From positions 5,084,001 through 5,148,000 of the forward strand of contig NZ_WNWM01000002.1 in NCBI RefSeq assembly GCF_009727155.1: DNA of 64,000 bases, in the 5' to 3' direction. This DNA is from Pseudoduganella dura. Lineage in GTDB: Bacteria; Pseudomonadota; Gammaproteobacteria; Burkholderiales; Burkholderiaceae_D. Numbering within the stretch: position 1 is the stretch's first letter; every line of letters begins with the position of its first letter. Made by a program: the position numbers and the translations under genes. The notes under the pieces were generated by a model. It made no database searches and was not told where the DNA came from. It saw only the letters and a list, made by a program, of their open reading frames with translations. Below are positions 43,638 to 53,489 of this stretch, one piece after another.

Positions 43638-46457
43638 ATGAAGTTGAGCCCTTTCAAGCTTGCCACCGCCGCCGCGCTGCTCGGCGCTTCGCTGCTGGCC
43701 CACGCCGCGCCGCTGCCGGCGCCCGGCGATACGTTGCCGGTGGCGCCCTACGTCAAGGTCGGCAAGCTGCCCAACGGCCTCACCTACTACATCCAGAAGA
43801 ACGGCAAGCCGGCCAAGCGGCTCGAGCTGCGGCTCGTCGTCAAGGCCGGCTCGATCCTGGAGGATGAAGACCAGCTGGGCCTGGCGCACTTCACCGAGCA
43901 CATGGCGTTCAACGGTTCCACCAATTTCAAGCGCCACGAACTGGTGTCGTACCTGCAGTCGATCGGCGTGAAGTTCGGCCGCGACCTGAATGCCTACACG
44001 AGCTTCGACCAGACCGTGTACATGCTGCCGATTCCCACCGATTCGAAGGAGGCGGTCGAGAAGGGCTTCCTGGTGCTGCAGGACTGGGCACACGGCATCA
44101 CGTTCAACGAGGCCGACATCGAGAGCGAACGCGGCATCGTGCTCGAGGAACTGCGCATGGGCAAGGGCGCCAACGACCGCATGAACCAGATCCTGTATCC
44201 GAAGCTGTTCAACGGCTCGCGCTACGCCGAGCGGCTGCCGATCGGCAAGGCCGATGTGCTGCGCACGTTCAAGCCCGAAGCGATCAGGCGCTTCTACCGC
44301 GACTGGTACCGGCCCGACCTGATGGCCGTGATGGTGGTCGGCGACATCGATCCGCTCGAGGCGGAAAAGCTGGTCAACGCCCACTTCGGCAAGCTGAAGA
44401 ATCCGGAAAACCCGCGCCCGCGCGAGTATGCCGCGATCCCGGAACGCAAGGAAGACGAAGGGCTGGTGGTCACCGACCGCGAAGCTCCGGCCGATGTGCT
44501 GTATATCCGCTACCCGATCGTGCCGCATCCGGAAGACGCCACCTACGGCGGCTACCGCCGCGACCTGGTCGAGAAGCTGTACGGCACGATGCTGAGCCAG
44601 CGGATGATGGAGCTCACGCAGCAGGCCGATCCGCCGTTCATCCAGGGTGGCAGCGGCATGGGCAAGGTGGTGCGCGGCTACCGGTCGTTCTCCGTCACGG
44701 CGCTGCTCGGCAAGGGCGGCCACGTGCCCGCGATCAATGCGCTGGTGCGGGAAGACGAGCGCGCGCGACAGTTCGGCTTCACCGCCTCGGAGCTGGATCG
44801 CGCCAAGAAGGGCATGCTGCGCAACTACGAGCGCATGTACGCCGAGCGCGACAAGTCCGACTCGGCCGCCTTCGTGGCCGAATACATCCGCAACTTCCTC
44901 GACGGCGAGCCGATCCCCGGTGTGCAGAACGAGTATGCGTATGCGCAGGCGCTCGTCCCGGGCATCACGCTGGAGGAAATCAACGCGGCGGTGCGCCAGG
45001 CCATCCCGTCGGACGACAAGAAGCTGGTGATCCTGATGGGCGCCCTGAAGGACCGCGCGCCGCCGACCGGCACGGAACTGCTGGCCGCCGTCGACGGCGC
45101 GCACAGGCAGACCGTGACCGCGCGCGAGGACAAGGCTTATGCCAGCAGCCTGCTGGAACAGCCGCCGGCACCCGGCAGCATCGTGGCCGAGACGGAAAAC
45201 AAGGTGCTGGGCACCACCGAACTGACGCTGTCGAACGGCGTGAAGGTGGTGCTCAAGCCCACCGATTTCCGCAACGACCAGGTGCTGATGAGCGCCGTGC
45301 GCTTCGGCGGCCAGTCGCTGTTCGGCGACGAGGACATCTTCAACGCCCGCTACGCCGGCCCGCTGGCAGCGCAGATGGGCGCGCTCAATTACACGCCCGC
45401 CGATCTGCAGAAGGTCATGGCGGGCAAGAGCGTGGGTGCGGGCGTGACGATGTCCGACCTGTCCGAAGGCGTCTCCGGCGCGGCGGGCAGCGCCGACATC
45501 GAAACGCTGCTGCAGCTGACCTACGTGAAGCTTACCCAGCCGCGCCGCGACGAAGCGCTGTTCAATTCCTTCCTGGCGCGCCAGCGCGACATGGCGCGCA
45601 ATGCGCTGGCCCGGCCGGAGGCCGAATTCGCCGACACGGTGCGCACCGCGCTGTTCGGCGACCACCCGCGCGTTCCGCGCACGCCGCGGCCGGAGGATTT
45701 CGACAAGGTCCGTCTCGACCGCGTGCAGCAGATCTACCGCGAGCGCTTCTCCAGCGTGAAGGGCATGACGTTCTATTTTGTCGGCAGCTTCGATCCCGCG
45801 AAGCTGAAACCGTTGCTGGCCACCTACGTGGCATCGCTGCCCGCGCCGGATATTCCGGTGGCGTATCGCGACCTCGGCGTGCGGCCGGTGCGCGGCGTCG
45901 TGAAGAAAGAAGTGCGGCGCGGCAAGGAACCGAAGAGCAACGTGTCGATCTCCTTCACCGGGCCGGCCGAGTTCTCGCAGGCCGAGCAAACGCGCATGCA
46001 GGCGTTCGTGGAAGTGCTGAACATCAAGCTGACCGAGGTTCTGCGCGAGGAGCTCGGCCTGATCTACGGCGGCGGTGCCAGCGGCGGGGTCACGAAGCTG
46101 CCCTATGCAAACTATTCGCTGGCGCTGGCGTTGCCCTGCGGCCCGGAAAACGTGGACAAGGTAATCGCCGCCGCGTTCGCGGAAATCCGCAAGCTGCAGG
46201 AGCACGGCGCGGAACCGGGCGACCTGGCGAAAGTGAAGCAGAACTGGCTGACCACGCACCGGCGCGCGCTGAGCGAAAACGGCTACTGGCTGGCCCAGCT
46301 GCAGACTGCCCAGCTGAACGGCTTCGCGCCGGAGTCGATCCTCGACTTCGACAAACGGGTGGCCGACGTGACCCCGGCCGATGTGCGCAGCGCCGCGCGG
46401 CGCTATGTCGATTTCGGGAATTACGTGCAGGTCGTGCTGTATCCCGAAGTAAAGTAA
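43638..46457 (+). CDS. M16 family zinc metallopeptidase (pitrilysin/PqqL-like)
   Basis: A 939-residue exported peptidase with four M16 half-domains. The signal peptide ([21 protein letters not shown]) ends near residue 22. The zinc site is the inverted motif HFTEH (about residues 88-92, in [13 protein letters not shown]) with the third ligand in [12 protein letters not shown] about 75 residues later. A second, inactive half begins near [21 protein letters not shown] (about residue 525). The domain layout resembles periplasmic PqqL. It degrades peptides or small proteins in the periplasm. The gene stands alone; the likely start ATG 43638 has no strong ribosome site. Confidence 0.92.
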   Translation: MKLSPFKLATAAALLGASLLAHAAPLPAPGDTLPVAPYVKVGKLPNGLTYYIQKNGKPAKRLELRLVVKAGSILEDEDQLGLAHFTEHMAFNGSTNFKRHELVSYLQSIGVKFGRDLNAYTSFDQTVYMLPIPTDSKEAVEKGFLVLQDWAHGITFNEADIESERGIVLEELRMGKGANDRMNQILYPKLFNGSRYAERLPIGKADVLRTFKPEAIRRFYRDWYRPDLMAVMVVGDIDPLEAEKLVNAHFGKLKNPENPRPREYAAIPERKEDEGLVVTDREAPADVLYIRYPIVPHPEDATYGGYRRDLVEKLYGTMLSQRMMELTQQADPPFIQGGSGMGKVVRGYRSFSVTALLGKGGHVPAINALVREDERARQFGFTASELDRAKKGMLRNYERMYAERDKSDSAAFVAEYIRNFLDGEPIPGVQNEYAYAQALVPGITLEEINAAVRQAIPSDDKKLVILMGALKDRAPPTGTELLAAVDGAHRQTVTAREDKAYASSLLEQPPAPGSIVAETENKVLGTTELTLSNGVKVVLKPTDFRNDQVLMSAVRFGGQSLFGDEDIFNARYAGPLAAQMGALNYTPADLQKVMAGKSVGAGVTMSDLSEGVSGAAGSADIETLLQLTYVKLTQPRRDEALFNSFLARQRDMARNALARPEAEFADTVRTALFGDHPRVPRTPRPEDFDKVRLDRVQQIYRERFSSVKGMTFYFVGSFDPAKLKPLLATYVASLPAPDIPVAYRDLGVRPVRGVVKKEVRRGKEPKSNVSISFTGPAEFSQAEQTRMQAFVEVLNIKLTEVLREELGLIYGGGASGGVTKLPYANYSLALALPCGPENVDKVIAAAFAEIRKLQEHGAEPGDLAKVKQNWLTTHRRALSENGYWLAQLQTAQLNGFAPESILDFDKRVADVTPADVRSAARRYVDFGNYVQVVLYPEVK

Positions 46458-46950
46458 GTCCCTGCGAGGAAGGCAGGGCCGCGGCACGCCGCTGCCGCGG
46501 ATATTTCGGTTTCATATAGGCGCCGTTCGCCGAACAGCGCCTTCATATAACCCGCCGCGCGCATGCCGGCACGGTTTTCCGCGCGACCGCACCATCAGTC
46601 GCCGCCGCCGCGCAATAATCTTCGCAATAATGTGTGAGATTTCCGCTCCATTTTTGCTGTTATGATCGGGCCAGAGGCGAATATTATGCGCGTGGCCGAT
46701 AGCAAATTCTAAGCGTCTGATTTCATGTGCTTTTCATATATTGAAATAATATTTCGGCATGGGGAAATATAAACTGTATATGCATTAATCCACTGCGATC
46801 GACTTGCCAGCGCATTCCATGTAAATCATTTATTCAGCGTGGACGCTCCGCATATTATTCCGATATTTGCCCGTTTTCGATCGTTTTTCGACCGTTTATT
46901 GTTCAGCCATGTGCCTGGCATCCATGCACTGGTTGTAGGGGGCACGGCCC
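46458..46950. other. AT-rich 493-bp intergenic region
   Basis: After the M16 stop there is a CCGCGGCA/TGCCGCGG hairpin (46479-46500) that may end that transcript. From about 46615 to 46910 the base composition drops sharply from that of the surrounding genes, with strings such as ATATTGAAATAATATTTCGG and AAATATAAACTGTATATGC. A TTGAAA (46741) with AAATAT (46765, 18-bp spacer) could be a promoter for the gene at 46951. The nine-base string ATATTTCGG occurs twice (46501 and 46750). I found no convincing gene or RNA. Confidence 0.6.
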
Positions 46951-47226
46951 ATGATCAGCATTCCTTACATGACCCTCGGCCTCGCGTTCGTCGCCGGCGT
47001 GCTTGCGGTACTGTTATGCGTAATGAGCTCGCCCACGTACCTGGCCGTGTTCGTATTGACGATCGCATCCGGGGTGCTGGCGGCCGCCAGCACGGTGCAT
47101 TTTTGCCGCATCCGGTCTCCGCTGATGTTCGTGGCGTTGCTGCCCGGCGTGTTCGGCGTGTTCGCGATCGCCGACGTATTCGCGCGGCTGCTGGCTGGCG
47201 TGCGCCTGCTCGACCTGCTGGGCTGA
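46951..47226 (+). CDS. Small membrane protein, unknown function
   Basis: A 91-residue protein consisting almost entirely of three hydrophobic helices (about residues 7-25, 29-48 and 57-78), with few charges (CRIRSP and FARLLAGVR loops). It matches no family I recognise. The ATG at 46951 lies 11 nt after AGGGGG. It follows an unusually AT-rich leader of about 180 nt if the promoter suggested near 46741 is used. Translation is plausible but not proven. Confidence 0.55.
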   Translation: MISIPYMTLGLAFVAGVLAVLLCVMSSPTYLAVFVLTIASGVLAAASTVHFCRIRSPLMFVALLPGVFGVFAIADVFARLLAGVRLLDLLG

Positions 47227-47237
47227 CGCGGCGCCGC

Positions 47238-47261
47238 GGCCGATGGGCCGATGGGCCGATG
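47238..47261. repeat. Three 8-bp tandem repeats
   Basis: GGCCGATG is repeated three times without a gap, 12 bp after the stop of the small membrane-protein gene. Confidence 0.8.
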
Positions 47262-47410
47262 AACGGGCACCGTGACAGGGCGGCGCAGTGGCAGGTTTGT
47301 ACGCGGATTCATATGGGGCTCGGGTACCTGGGCGGCGCTGGGCGCCGGCCGCTCCGTGCTAGCCTGTATCCATCGCCCCGCAACCCGTGCCCCCCTTGGC
47401 CGAGGCCACC

Positions 47411-47944
47411 ATGTGGAAGAGGTTCCTGCTCGCACTCGTCATCGTCGCCGCCGCCGTCTCCGGGCTGGCGCTGATGCAGGCCGACACGTTCCGGGTCGAG
47501 CGCAGCGCGCTCATCAAGGCACCGCCGGAAAAGGTGTTCGGCTACCTGAACGATTTCCATCAGTGGCCCGCCTGGTCGCCGTGGGAGCGCCTCGATCCGG
47601 CGATGACGCGTGCTTTCAGCGGCGCGCCGCGCGGGCAGGGCGCCATCTATGCGTGGAGCGGCAACGACGATGTGGGCCAGGGCCGCATGGAGATCGTCGG
47701 CAGCACGCCGCCCCGCGCAGTCACGATCCGGCTCGATTTCGTCAAGCCGTTCGCATCCCGCAACGACATGCGTTTCGTGCTGACGCCGCGGCCCGACGGC
47801 ACCGTGGTGACGTGGACAATGTCCGGCGCGAGCCCGTTCATCATGAAGCTGGTCGGCATCTTCTCCAGCGTCGACGCGATGGCTGGCCCGGACTTCGAAA
47901 AAGGGCTGGCACAGCTGAAAGAGGCGGCCGAGGCGCCGCGCTGA
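47411..47944 (+). CDS. SRPBCC (START-like) family protein with N-terminal membrane anchor
   Basis: A 177-residue protein with one hydrophobic N-terminal helix (KRFLLALVIVAAAVSGLALM). A START/Bet v1-like domain follows: VERSALIKAPPEKVFGYLNDFHQWPAWSPWERLDPAM is the typical first strand and helix of polyketide-cyclase-like SRPBCC proteins. Such domains bind hydrophobic ligands. The start is ATG 47411, giving a clean signal-anchor. It is a single gene, convergent with the diguanylate cyclase gene (33-bp gap). Confidence 0.85.
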   Translation: MWKRFLLALVIVAAAVSGLALMQADTFRVERSALIKAPPEKVFGYLNDFHQWPAWSPWERLDPAMTRAFSGAPRGQGAIYAWSGNDDVGQGRMEIVGSTPPRAVTIRLDFVKPFASRNDMRFVLTPRPDGTVVTWTMSGASPFIMKLVGIFSSVDAMAGPDFEKGLAQLKEAAEAPR

Positions 47945-47977
47945 CGGGCCGCTGCAAAGGCTGCCGCTTGCCCTGCA

Positions 47978-49399
47978 TCACGCGCGGCCATCCGCCGCAA
48001 TGCCGGCGCCATGCGCCACCGCCCGCACCGCGGCCATCGCGTCGCAGCCGGGCTGCGCCGCACGCACCTGGTTGCGGCCGCCATCCTTGGCGGCGTACAT
48101 CGCGCGGTCGGCGGCCACGAACAACGCATCGGGGCCGCCCTGCCCGGTGCCTGGCCCGATGCACTGCTGGCGCGGCACCATCGTGGCGACCCCGATGCTC
48201 ACGGTGATCCACGGCGACGTCGGCGATTTCGGGTGCGGCAGCTGCAGCGTCTCCACATGGGCCCGGATCGCCTCGGCCAGCAGCGCCGCCGCATCGGCAT
48301 CGGTTTCGGCGAACAGCAGCACGAATTCCTCGCCGCCGTAGCGTGCCGCCAGGTCGGTCATCCGCAGCGCGTGGGCACCTAGCGCCTGCGCCACCTGCTG
48401 CAGGCAGACGTCGCCGGCCGCGTGGCCCAGTGTGTCGTTGTACAGCTTGAAGTGGTCGACATCGAGCACCACCAGCGACAGCGGCGCCCCGCTGCGCACT
48501 GCGCGCTGCCATTCCTTCTCGAGAAAGTTGTCGAAATGGCGCCGGTTGGCGATCTGCGTCAGCGAATCCACCAGTGCGGCGCGCTGCAGCGCGTCTTCGG
48601 ACAGCTTGTGGTGCGTGATGTCGTGCAGCAGGCCGATGAACAGCGGCTGGCGCAGGAACATCGGCGTCAGCGTCAGGTCCATGCACACCGGCTTGCCTGC
48701 CTTGTGGCGGATGGTCACTTCGCGCGTGCCGTGGCTGTGCGCGGTGTCGGGCTGCGCCGCATAGCGGGCGAAATACGCCAGGTATTCCTGGGCCACGACG
48801 GGAGCGAGCAGGTCGCCGATGTGGCGGCCGGCCAGCTCGTCCGGCCCATAGCCAAGGTAGTTGTCGCAGGCGGGATTGGTGAACTGGATGCGGCCGCCGG
48901 CCTCGATGATCAGCAGTCCCTCGGCCATGTGGTCGACGATCGTGCGCAGGCGTTCGGCCTGTTCCTGCTGCGTTGCGCTGTTGGCATGCATCTGCAGCTG
49001 GGTGCGCACGCGGGCGCATACTTCCGCCATGCGCAGCGGCTTGCCGATGTAGTCGACGGCGCCCAGGTCGAAGCCGGCCACCACGTCTTCGCTGCCGGTA
49101 CGCGCGCTCATGAAGATCACCGGAATCCGCTGCGTGACCGGATGGGATTTCAGGTGGCGGCAGGTCTCGAAGCCGTCCATGCCCGGCATCACGATGTCGA
49201 GCAGGATCAGGTCCGGGTGCACCCGCCGGGCCAGCTGCAGCGCGCGCTCGCCGGTCCCGGCGACATAGGTCTGGTAACCCTGTTCGACCATCTGTTCCCG
49301 CAGCGCCGCGAGATTGTCCGGCGCATCGTCGACGATCAGTATCGCGGCATCGCGCCGTCCGGTAGGACTGCCGACGCCGGTGCTTCCGGCTGGATCCAT
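47978..49399 (-). CDS. Response-regulator diguanylate cyclase (REC-PAS-GGDEF)
   Basis: A 473-residue signalling enzyme that makes cyclic-di-GMP. The receiver domain (about residues 18-135) has LIVDDAPDN, phospho-Asp in LILLDIVMPGMDG and the Lys of YIGKPLRM. The PAS domain (about 148-265) includes VDHMAEGLLIIEAGGRIQFTNPA. The GGDEF domain (about 285-445) has the active site RYGGEEF and, five residues before it, the inhibitory I-site RMTD. Product feedback inhibition is therefore likely. It belongs to the WspR/PleD-like group. A TTGAC-TAAT-GTCAA dyad lies 19 bp before the start. Confidence 0.93.
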   Translation of the reverse strand: MDPAGSTGVGSPTGRRDAAILIVDDAPDNLAALREQMVEQGYQTYVAGTGERALQLARRVHPDLILLDIVMPGMDGFETCRHLKSHPVTQRIPVIFMSARTGSEDVVAGFDLGAVDYIGKPLRMAEVCARVRTQLQMHANSATQQEQAERLRTIVDHMAEGLLIIEAGGRIQFTNPACDNYLGYGPDELAGRHIGDLLAPVVAQEYLAYFARYAAQPDTAHSHGTREVTIRHKAGKPVCMDLTLTPMFLRQPLFIGLLHDITHHKLSEDALQRAALVDSLTQIANRRHFDNFLEKEWQRAVRSGAPLSLVVLDVDHFKLYNDTLGHAAGDVCLQQVAQALGAHALRMTDLAARYGGEEFVLLFAETDADAAALLAEAIRAHVETLQLPHPKSPTSPWITVSIGVATMVPRQQCIGPGTGQGGPDALFVAADRAMYAAKDGGRNQVRAAQPGCDAMAAVRAVAHGAGIAADGRA

Positions 49400-49417
49400 G
49401 CTGGGGGTATCTTAATG

Positions 49418-49431
49418 TTGACTAATGTCAA
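49418..49431. promoter_or_regulatory. Dyad upstream of the diguanylate cyclase gene
   Basis: TTGAC-TAAT-GTCAA is a perfect 5-bp dyad located 19 bp before the ATG in a low-GC stretch. It could be an operator. No regulator can be assigned. Confidence 0.35.
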
Positions 49432-49536
49432 TCATACCGCCAAGAAATCGAAAAGATGTCGAATATATGTAACTTATTGTTCAAAAAGATACGGTCTGGC
49501 GCCATGGCATTCAGCCGATCCTGGTCGCTCCGGCGC

Positions 49537-49569
49537 AAAAAAGCCCCGCCGGAGATCGACCGGCGGGGC
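49537..49569 (-). terminator. Rho-independent terminator of the aminotransferase operon
   Basis: On the minus strand GCCCCGCCGG, a 7-base loop and CCGGCGGGGC are followed by TTTTTT. It lies about 30 bp after the aminotransferase stop and ends the lyase-DMT-RidA-aminotransferase transcript. Confidence 0.92.
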
Positions 49570-49600
49570 CTCGCTTCCGTGGCGCTGCCGCGCCGCGTGA

Positions 49601-50794
49601 TTACAACCGTGCGGCGATCAGCTTGCCCAGGATCGCGATACCCTGCCGGATGCGTTCCGGCGGCACCGTGACGAAAGACAGGCGCAGCGTGTTGGTTTCC
49701 GGCTCGTTGGCATAGAACGGCGCGCCCGGCACGAACGCGACTTTTTCCTTGATCGCCTCGTCCAGCAGTTCCATCGCATTGATGTGCTTCGGCAGCGTGA
49801 CCCAGATGAACATGCCGCCCTGCGGTTTCGTCCACGTGGCGCTGGCGGGGAAATGCTCGGCCATCGCATCGAGCATCGCCTGGCACTGGTTGCCGTACAG
49901 TTCGCGGATCGTCGGGATATGGCGGTCCAGGAAGCCATCCTTGATCACTTCGTGGACCACCATCTGCGTCAGCTGCGCGGTATGCAGGTCGGCGGCCTGC
50001 TTGGCCAGTTCGAGGCGGCGCACCAGCGGCAGCGGCGCCACGACGTAGCCCAGGCGGATGCCCGGCGTGAGCACCTTCGAGAACGAACCCATGTAGATCA
50101 CGCCTTCCGGGTTCATCGCCACCATCTTCGGCAGCGGTTCGCCCTTGTACGACAGCGCGCCGTAAGGATCGTCCTCGATCAGCGGCAGGCCGAGGCGGGC
50201 ACACGTTTCCACCAGTTCCTGGCGACGCGCGATCGACAGCGTGCGGCCGGTGGGGTTCTGGAAGTTCGGCAGCGAGTACAGCAGGCGGGCGCCCGCCGCC
50301 ACCGGGCCGATCGATGCCGGAACCAGGCCGTCGTCGTCTGTCGCCACCGAGGCGAATTCCGGACGGTACACGGAGAACGCCTGCAGCGCGCCCAGGTAGC
50401 TCGGCGTTTCCACCAGCACGCGGCTGCCTTCGTCGATCAGCACCTTGCCCAGCAGATCGAGCGCCTGCTGCGAGCCCGATACCATCAGCACCTGTTCCGG
50501 CACGATCCGCGCGCCATTCTTCGAGAGCGAATCGGCGATCCACTGGCGCAGCGGCATGTAGCCGTCGGTCGGGCCATACTGCAGCGCGGTCTTGCCGGTG
50601 GTCGACAGCACCTTGTCGAACGCGCTCTTCATCTCTTCCACCGGGAACGTGGCCGGCGACGGCAGGCCGCCGGCGAACGAAATGATCTCCGGTTGCTGCG
50701 TGATCTTCAGGATCTCGCGGATGAAGGAGCTTTGCAGCTGCTGGGCGCGTTCGGAAAAGCGCCACTGGATCGGGTTGGGGTTTTCGATTTTCAT
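49601..50794 (-). CDS. PLP-dependent aminotransferase (2-aminoadipate/LysN-like)
   Basis: A 397-residue fold-type I aminotransferase without the MocR DNA-binding domain. It has IISFAGGLPSPATFPVEEM, LQYGPTDGYMPLRQWIAD, VSGSQQALDLLGKV, YSLPNFQNPTGRTLS, DDPYGALSYKGEPLP and the PLP-lysine in YMGSFSKVLTPGIRLGY (Lys about residue 230). The group includes 2-aminoadipate and aromatic aminotransferases with broad substrates. I start it at ATG 50794 (MKIENPNPIQWRF). It is the last gene of a minus-strand run with RidA (gap 114 bp), and a strong terminator follows. Confidence 0.9.
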   Translation of the reverse strand: MKIENPNPIQWRFSERAQQLQSSFIREILKITQQPEIISFAGGLPSPATFPVEEMKSAFDKVLSTTGKTALQYGPTDGYMPLRQWIADSLSKNGARIVPEQVLMVSGSQQALDLLGKVLIDEGSRVLVETPSYLGALQAFSVYRPEFASVATDDDGLVPASIGPVAAGARLLYSLPNFQNPTGRTLSIARRQELVETCARLGLPLIEDDPYGALSYKGEPLPKMVAMNPEGVIYMGSFSKVLTPGIRLGYVVAPLPLVRRLELAKQAADLHTAQLTQMVVHEVIKDGFLDRHIPTIRELYGNQCQAMLDAMAEHFPASATWTKPQGGMFIWVTLPKHINAMELLDEAIKEKVAFVPGAPFYANEPETNTLRLSFVTVPPERIRQGIAILGKLIAARL

Positions 50795-50908
50795 ACGACT
50801 CTCTCGGAAAAATGCGGCGGACAGTGCCCGGCCGGTGAAGCAGCGCGCTTGTGGCGGCTCATGGGAGCGCGGCCGGGTAGGCCGCGCCCTTGAAAACAAT
50901 GCGGAAAG

Positions 50909-51370
50909 TTACGCGATCTCGGCGATCAGTTCGATTTCCACGCAGGCGCCCAGTGGAATCTGCGCCACGCCGAAGGCCGAGCGGGCGTGTTTGCCGGCAT
51001 CGCCGAACACTTCGCCCAGCAGCTCGGAGGCGCCGTTGGTGACCAGGTGCTGCTCGGTGAAGTCCGGCGTGGAGTTCACCAGGCTCATCACCTTGACGAT
51101 GCGCTTGACGCGGTTCAGGTCGCCGCCGCAGGCTTCCTGCAGCGTGCCGAGCAGGTCGATCGCGATGGCGCGGGCGGCCTGCTTACCTTCGGCCGTGTCG
51201 ATATCCTTGCCCAGCTGGCCCACCCACACGGCGCCGCCCGGCTTCTTGGCAATGTGGCCGGACAGGAACACGGTGTTCCCGGTCTGGACGTGCATGACGT
51301 AGGCGGCCGCGGGGGTGGCGGGCGCGGCCAGCGTGATATCGAGCGACTTCAGTTTTTCGTAGACGGACAT
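50909..51370 (-). CDS. RidA (YjgF/YER057c) family protein
   Basis: A 153-residue Rid protein. RidA hydrolyses reactive enamine/imine intermediates such as 2-aminoacrylate, released by PLP dehydratases, to keto acids. The family pattern is clear (VFLSGHIAKKPGG, ACGGDLNRVKRIVKVMSLVNSTPDFTEQHLVTNGASELL). The catalytic Arg is kept in ARSAFGVAQIPLGACVEIELIAEIA. It belongs to the longer subgroup of about 150 residues rather than E. coli RidA (128). Its place next to a serine/threonine-dehydratase-like lyase and an aminotransferase fits a role in clearing their reactive products. Confidence 0.9.
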   Translation of the reverse strand: MSVYEKLKSLDITLAAPATPAAAYVMHVQTGNTVFLSGHIAKKPGGAVWVGQLGKDIDTAEGKQAARAIAIDLLGTLQEACGGDLNRVKRIVKVMSLVNSTPDFTEQHLVTNGASELLGEVFGDAGKHARSAFGVAQIPLGACVEIELIAEIA

Positions 51371-51464
51371 TGTGTCTCCTATTGTTGATTGACTGTAAAA
51401 AAAATGGTTTCGGTATTGTACGACTTGCCGGTGGCGCTGCCCATCGTGCCGTTCAGTGCGCAGC

Positions 51465-52397
51465 TCAGTGCGCAGTTGATCTGGTCACGGCCATCTTCCG
51501 GCCGAGCGCCACCGTGCCGATCACGGCCAGCGCAAAGAGCAGGTGCGCGGCCCGCAGCGGTTCGCCCAGCACGGCGGCGGCGCCCAGCAGCGTGAGGAAC
51601 GGCTGCAGCAGCTGGACTTGGCCCACCCGGGCGACGCCGCCCAGGGCCATGCCGCGGTACCAGAAGATGAAGCCGACGAACATCGAGAACACGCAGGTGT
51701 AGGCGAAGCCGCCCCAGGCCGCGGGCCCGGCCGCGCCGAGATCGCCGCCGTGCCGCCAGATGTCCCACGCGGCGAGCGGCAGGGCCACGGGCAGCGACAG
51801 CAGCAGGGCCCAGCTGATCACCTGCTGGCCGCCCATCGTTTGCGACAGCCGGCCGCCTTCCGCGTAGCCCATGCCGGCGGCCGCCACGGCGCCCAGCATC
51901 AGCACGTCCGCCAGGTGCAGCGCGCCGCCGCTCTGGCCGAGCGCGAAACCGATCACGAGGCTCGAGCCGGCCAGCGCCGCGCACCAGAAGCCGAACGATG
52001 GCCGTTCGTGCCCGCGCAGCGCGGAAAACAGTGCCGTGGCCAGCGGCAGGATGCCGACCAGCACGGCGCCGTGCGATGCCGGCAGCGAGCGCATCGCGAT
52101 CGATGTCAGCAATGGGAAGCCGATCACGCAGCCGCCCGAGACGATGGCCAGCGCCGGCAGCGCGGCACGGCCGGGCAGCGGCGCGCCGCGCCACCACAGC
52201 CACAGTCCCGCCAGCAGCGCGGCCGCCACGGCGCGGCCCATCGTGACGAACAGCGGATCGAGTTCCGTCACGGCCAGCCGGGTGAACGGCAGGGTCAGGC
52301 TGAAGATCGCCACGCCGGCCAGCCCGAGCAGCATTCCGGCGGTCTCGTCGGCGCGGCTGTTCGCCGTGGGCGCCCGCGTCGCTGTCGATGCGTTCAT
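51465..52397 (-). CDS. DMT superfamily (EamA) transporter
   Basis: A 310-residue inner-membrane protein with two EamA repeats and about ten helices (GLAGVAIFSLTLPFTRLAVTELDPLFVTMGRAVAAALLAG, and the second repeat from about residue 175). EamA proteins of this kind export amino acids or related metabolites. Its ATG overlaps the stop of the PLP lyase gene (ATGA), so the pair is translationally coupled. That suggests it exports the lyase substrate or product. Confidence 0.88.
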   Translation of the reverse strand: MNASTATRAPTANSRADETAGMLLGLAGVAIFSLTLPFTRLAVTELDPLFVTMGRAVAAALLAGLWLWWRGAPLPGRAALPALAIVSGGCVIGFPLLTSIAMRSLPASHGAVLVGILPLATALFSALRGHERPSFGFWCAALAGSSLVIGFALGQSGGALHLADVLMLGAVAAAGMGYAEGGRLSQTMGGQQVISWALLLSLPVALPLAAWDIWRHGGDLGAAGPAAWGGFAYTCVFSMFVGFIFWYRGMALGGVARVGQVQLLQPFLTLLGAAAVLGEPLRAAHLLFALAVIGTVALGRKMAVTRSTAH

Positions 52398-53371
52398 GGC
52401 AAGGACTCCGCCAGCACGCCCCGGAACACCGGCGCATCGACATTCCCGCCCGTCAGCGCCAGGCCGATTTCGCGGCCGCGCACGCGCCGGTCGTCCTTCA
52501 GCTTCAGCGCCGCCGCCAGCGCCACGGCGCCGGCGCCCTCGACCAGGTTGTGGGTGGCATGGAAGTACAGGCGCATCGCGGCCGCCACCTCGGCATCGCC
52601 GACGGCGATCACGTCGTCCGCATGGTCGAGCATCAGCGCCACGACCGCCGGTTCGGGCACGCGGCAGGCGACACCGTCGGCGATCGTCGGGCGGACCGGC
52701 GCCTCGACGGCACGCCGGGCCTGCCAGGTCGACAGGTAGGCCGGCGCGGCTTCCGAGACCACGCCCACGATGCGCACGCCGTGGCCCAGCGCCTGCCGGG
52801 CAGCCACGGCGCCGCTGAAACCGGTGCCGATCCCCATCGGCACGAACAGCGTATCGAGGGCCGGACGGGCACGCAGCAGTTCCAGCCAGCCGGTGGCTAC
52901 CCCGGCCACCAGGTCGGGCAGGTACGCGTGCACCATGTGCAGGCCGAGCCGTTCGGCCAGCGCCACCGCATGCTCGCGGGCGTCCTGCACATCGTGGCCA
53001 TGCTCGATCAGCGTGGCGCCCATCGCCCGCATCGCATTGTTCTTGTCGACGCTGTTCCCGTGCGGGACCACGATCGTCACCGGCAGGCCGTGCCGGCGCG
53101 CCGCCCAGGCGACCGATTGCCCATGGTTGCCCCGCGTGGCCACGACCAGGCCGGGCAGGCGGGGGCGCTGCGCCGCCAGGCGCGCCAGGTGAACCAGCCC
53201 GCCGCGCACCTTGAAGGCGCCGATCGGCGTGTGGTTCTCATGCTTGACCCAGGCTTCGGTGCCCACTGCCTCGTTCAGCAGCGGCCACGAGAACTGCGGC
53301 GTGGGCGGCATCGCGCCGTACACGATGACGGCGGCGGCTTCGATATCGGACAGGGTAGGCAGCTGGTTCAT
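52394..53371 (-). CDS. PLP-dependent threonine dehydratase-like lyase
   Basis: A 325-residue fold-type II PLP enzyme of the serine/threonine dehydratase group. The PLP lysine is in HENHTPIGAFKVRGG (Lys about residue 52), the phosphate loop is VPMGIGTGFSG, and VATRGNHGQSVAWAARRHG is the substrate loop. It lacks the ACT regulatory domain of biosynthetic IlvA, so it is catabolic or specialised (threonine, serine, hydroxyaspartate or a related amino acid). It starts at ATG 53371 and is divergent from a MocR regulator. The downstream RidA would deal with enamine products. Confidence 0.9.
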   Translation of the reverse strand: MNQLPTLSDIEAAAVIVYGAMPPTPQFSWPLLNEAVGTEAWVKHENHTPIGAFKVRGGLVHLARLAAQRPRLPGLVVATRGNHGQSVAWAARRHGLPVTIVVPHGNSVDKNNAMRAMGATLIEHGHDVQDAREHAVALAERLGLHMVHAYLPDLVAGVATGWLELLRARPALDTLFVPMGIGTGFSGAVAARQALGHGVRIVGVVSEAAPAYLSTWQARRAVEAPVRPTIADGVACRVPEPAVVALMLDHADDVIAVGDAEVAAAMRLYFHATHNLVEGAGAVALAAALKLKDDRRVRGREIGLALTGGNVDAPVFRGVLAESLP

Positions 53372-53443
53372 GGCAGTGGCTTTCGGTTCGGGACAGCTCG
53401 GGGTTTCACCGCGGGTGCGTCGCTGCGCGTTGCGGGTTGGTGT

Positions 53444-53473
53444 GGTTTCATGCGGTTTCATGCGGTTTCATGT
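53444..53473. repeat. Three 10-bp tandem repeats in the lyase/MocR divergent region
   Basis: GGTTTCATGC, GGTTTCATGC and GGTTTCATGT stand end to end, one helical turn per unit, immediately beside the putative MocR operator. Confidence 0.85.
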
Positions 53474-53489
53474 ATCGTAGAAGAATTGA

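Noticed and set aside
43242..46487. 1,081-codon open frame antisense to the M16 peptidase
   Set aside because: It mirrors the codon structure of the real gene on the other strand, has His/Arg/Gln-rich composition and no family motif. High third-position GC keeps antisense frames open.
49418..49431. LexA or Fur box before the diguanylate cyclase
   Set aside because: The dyad TTGAC-TAAT-GTCAA does not match either consensus; kept only as an unassigned dyad.
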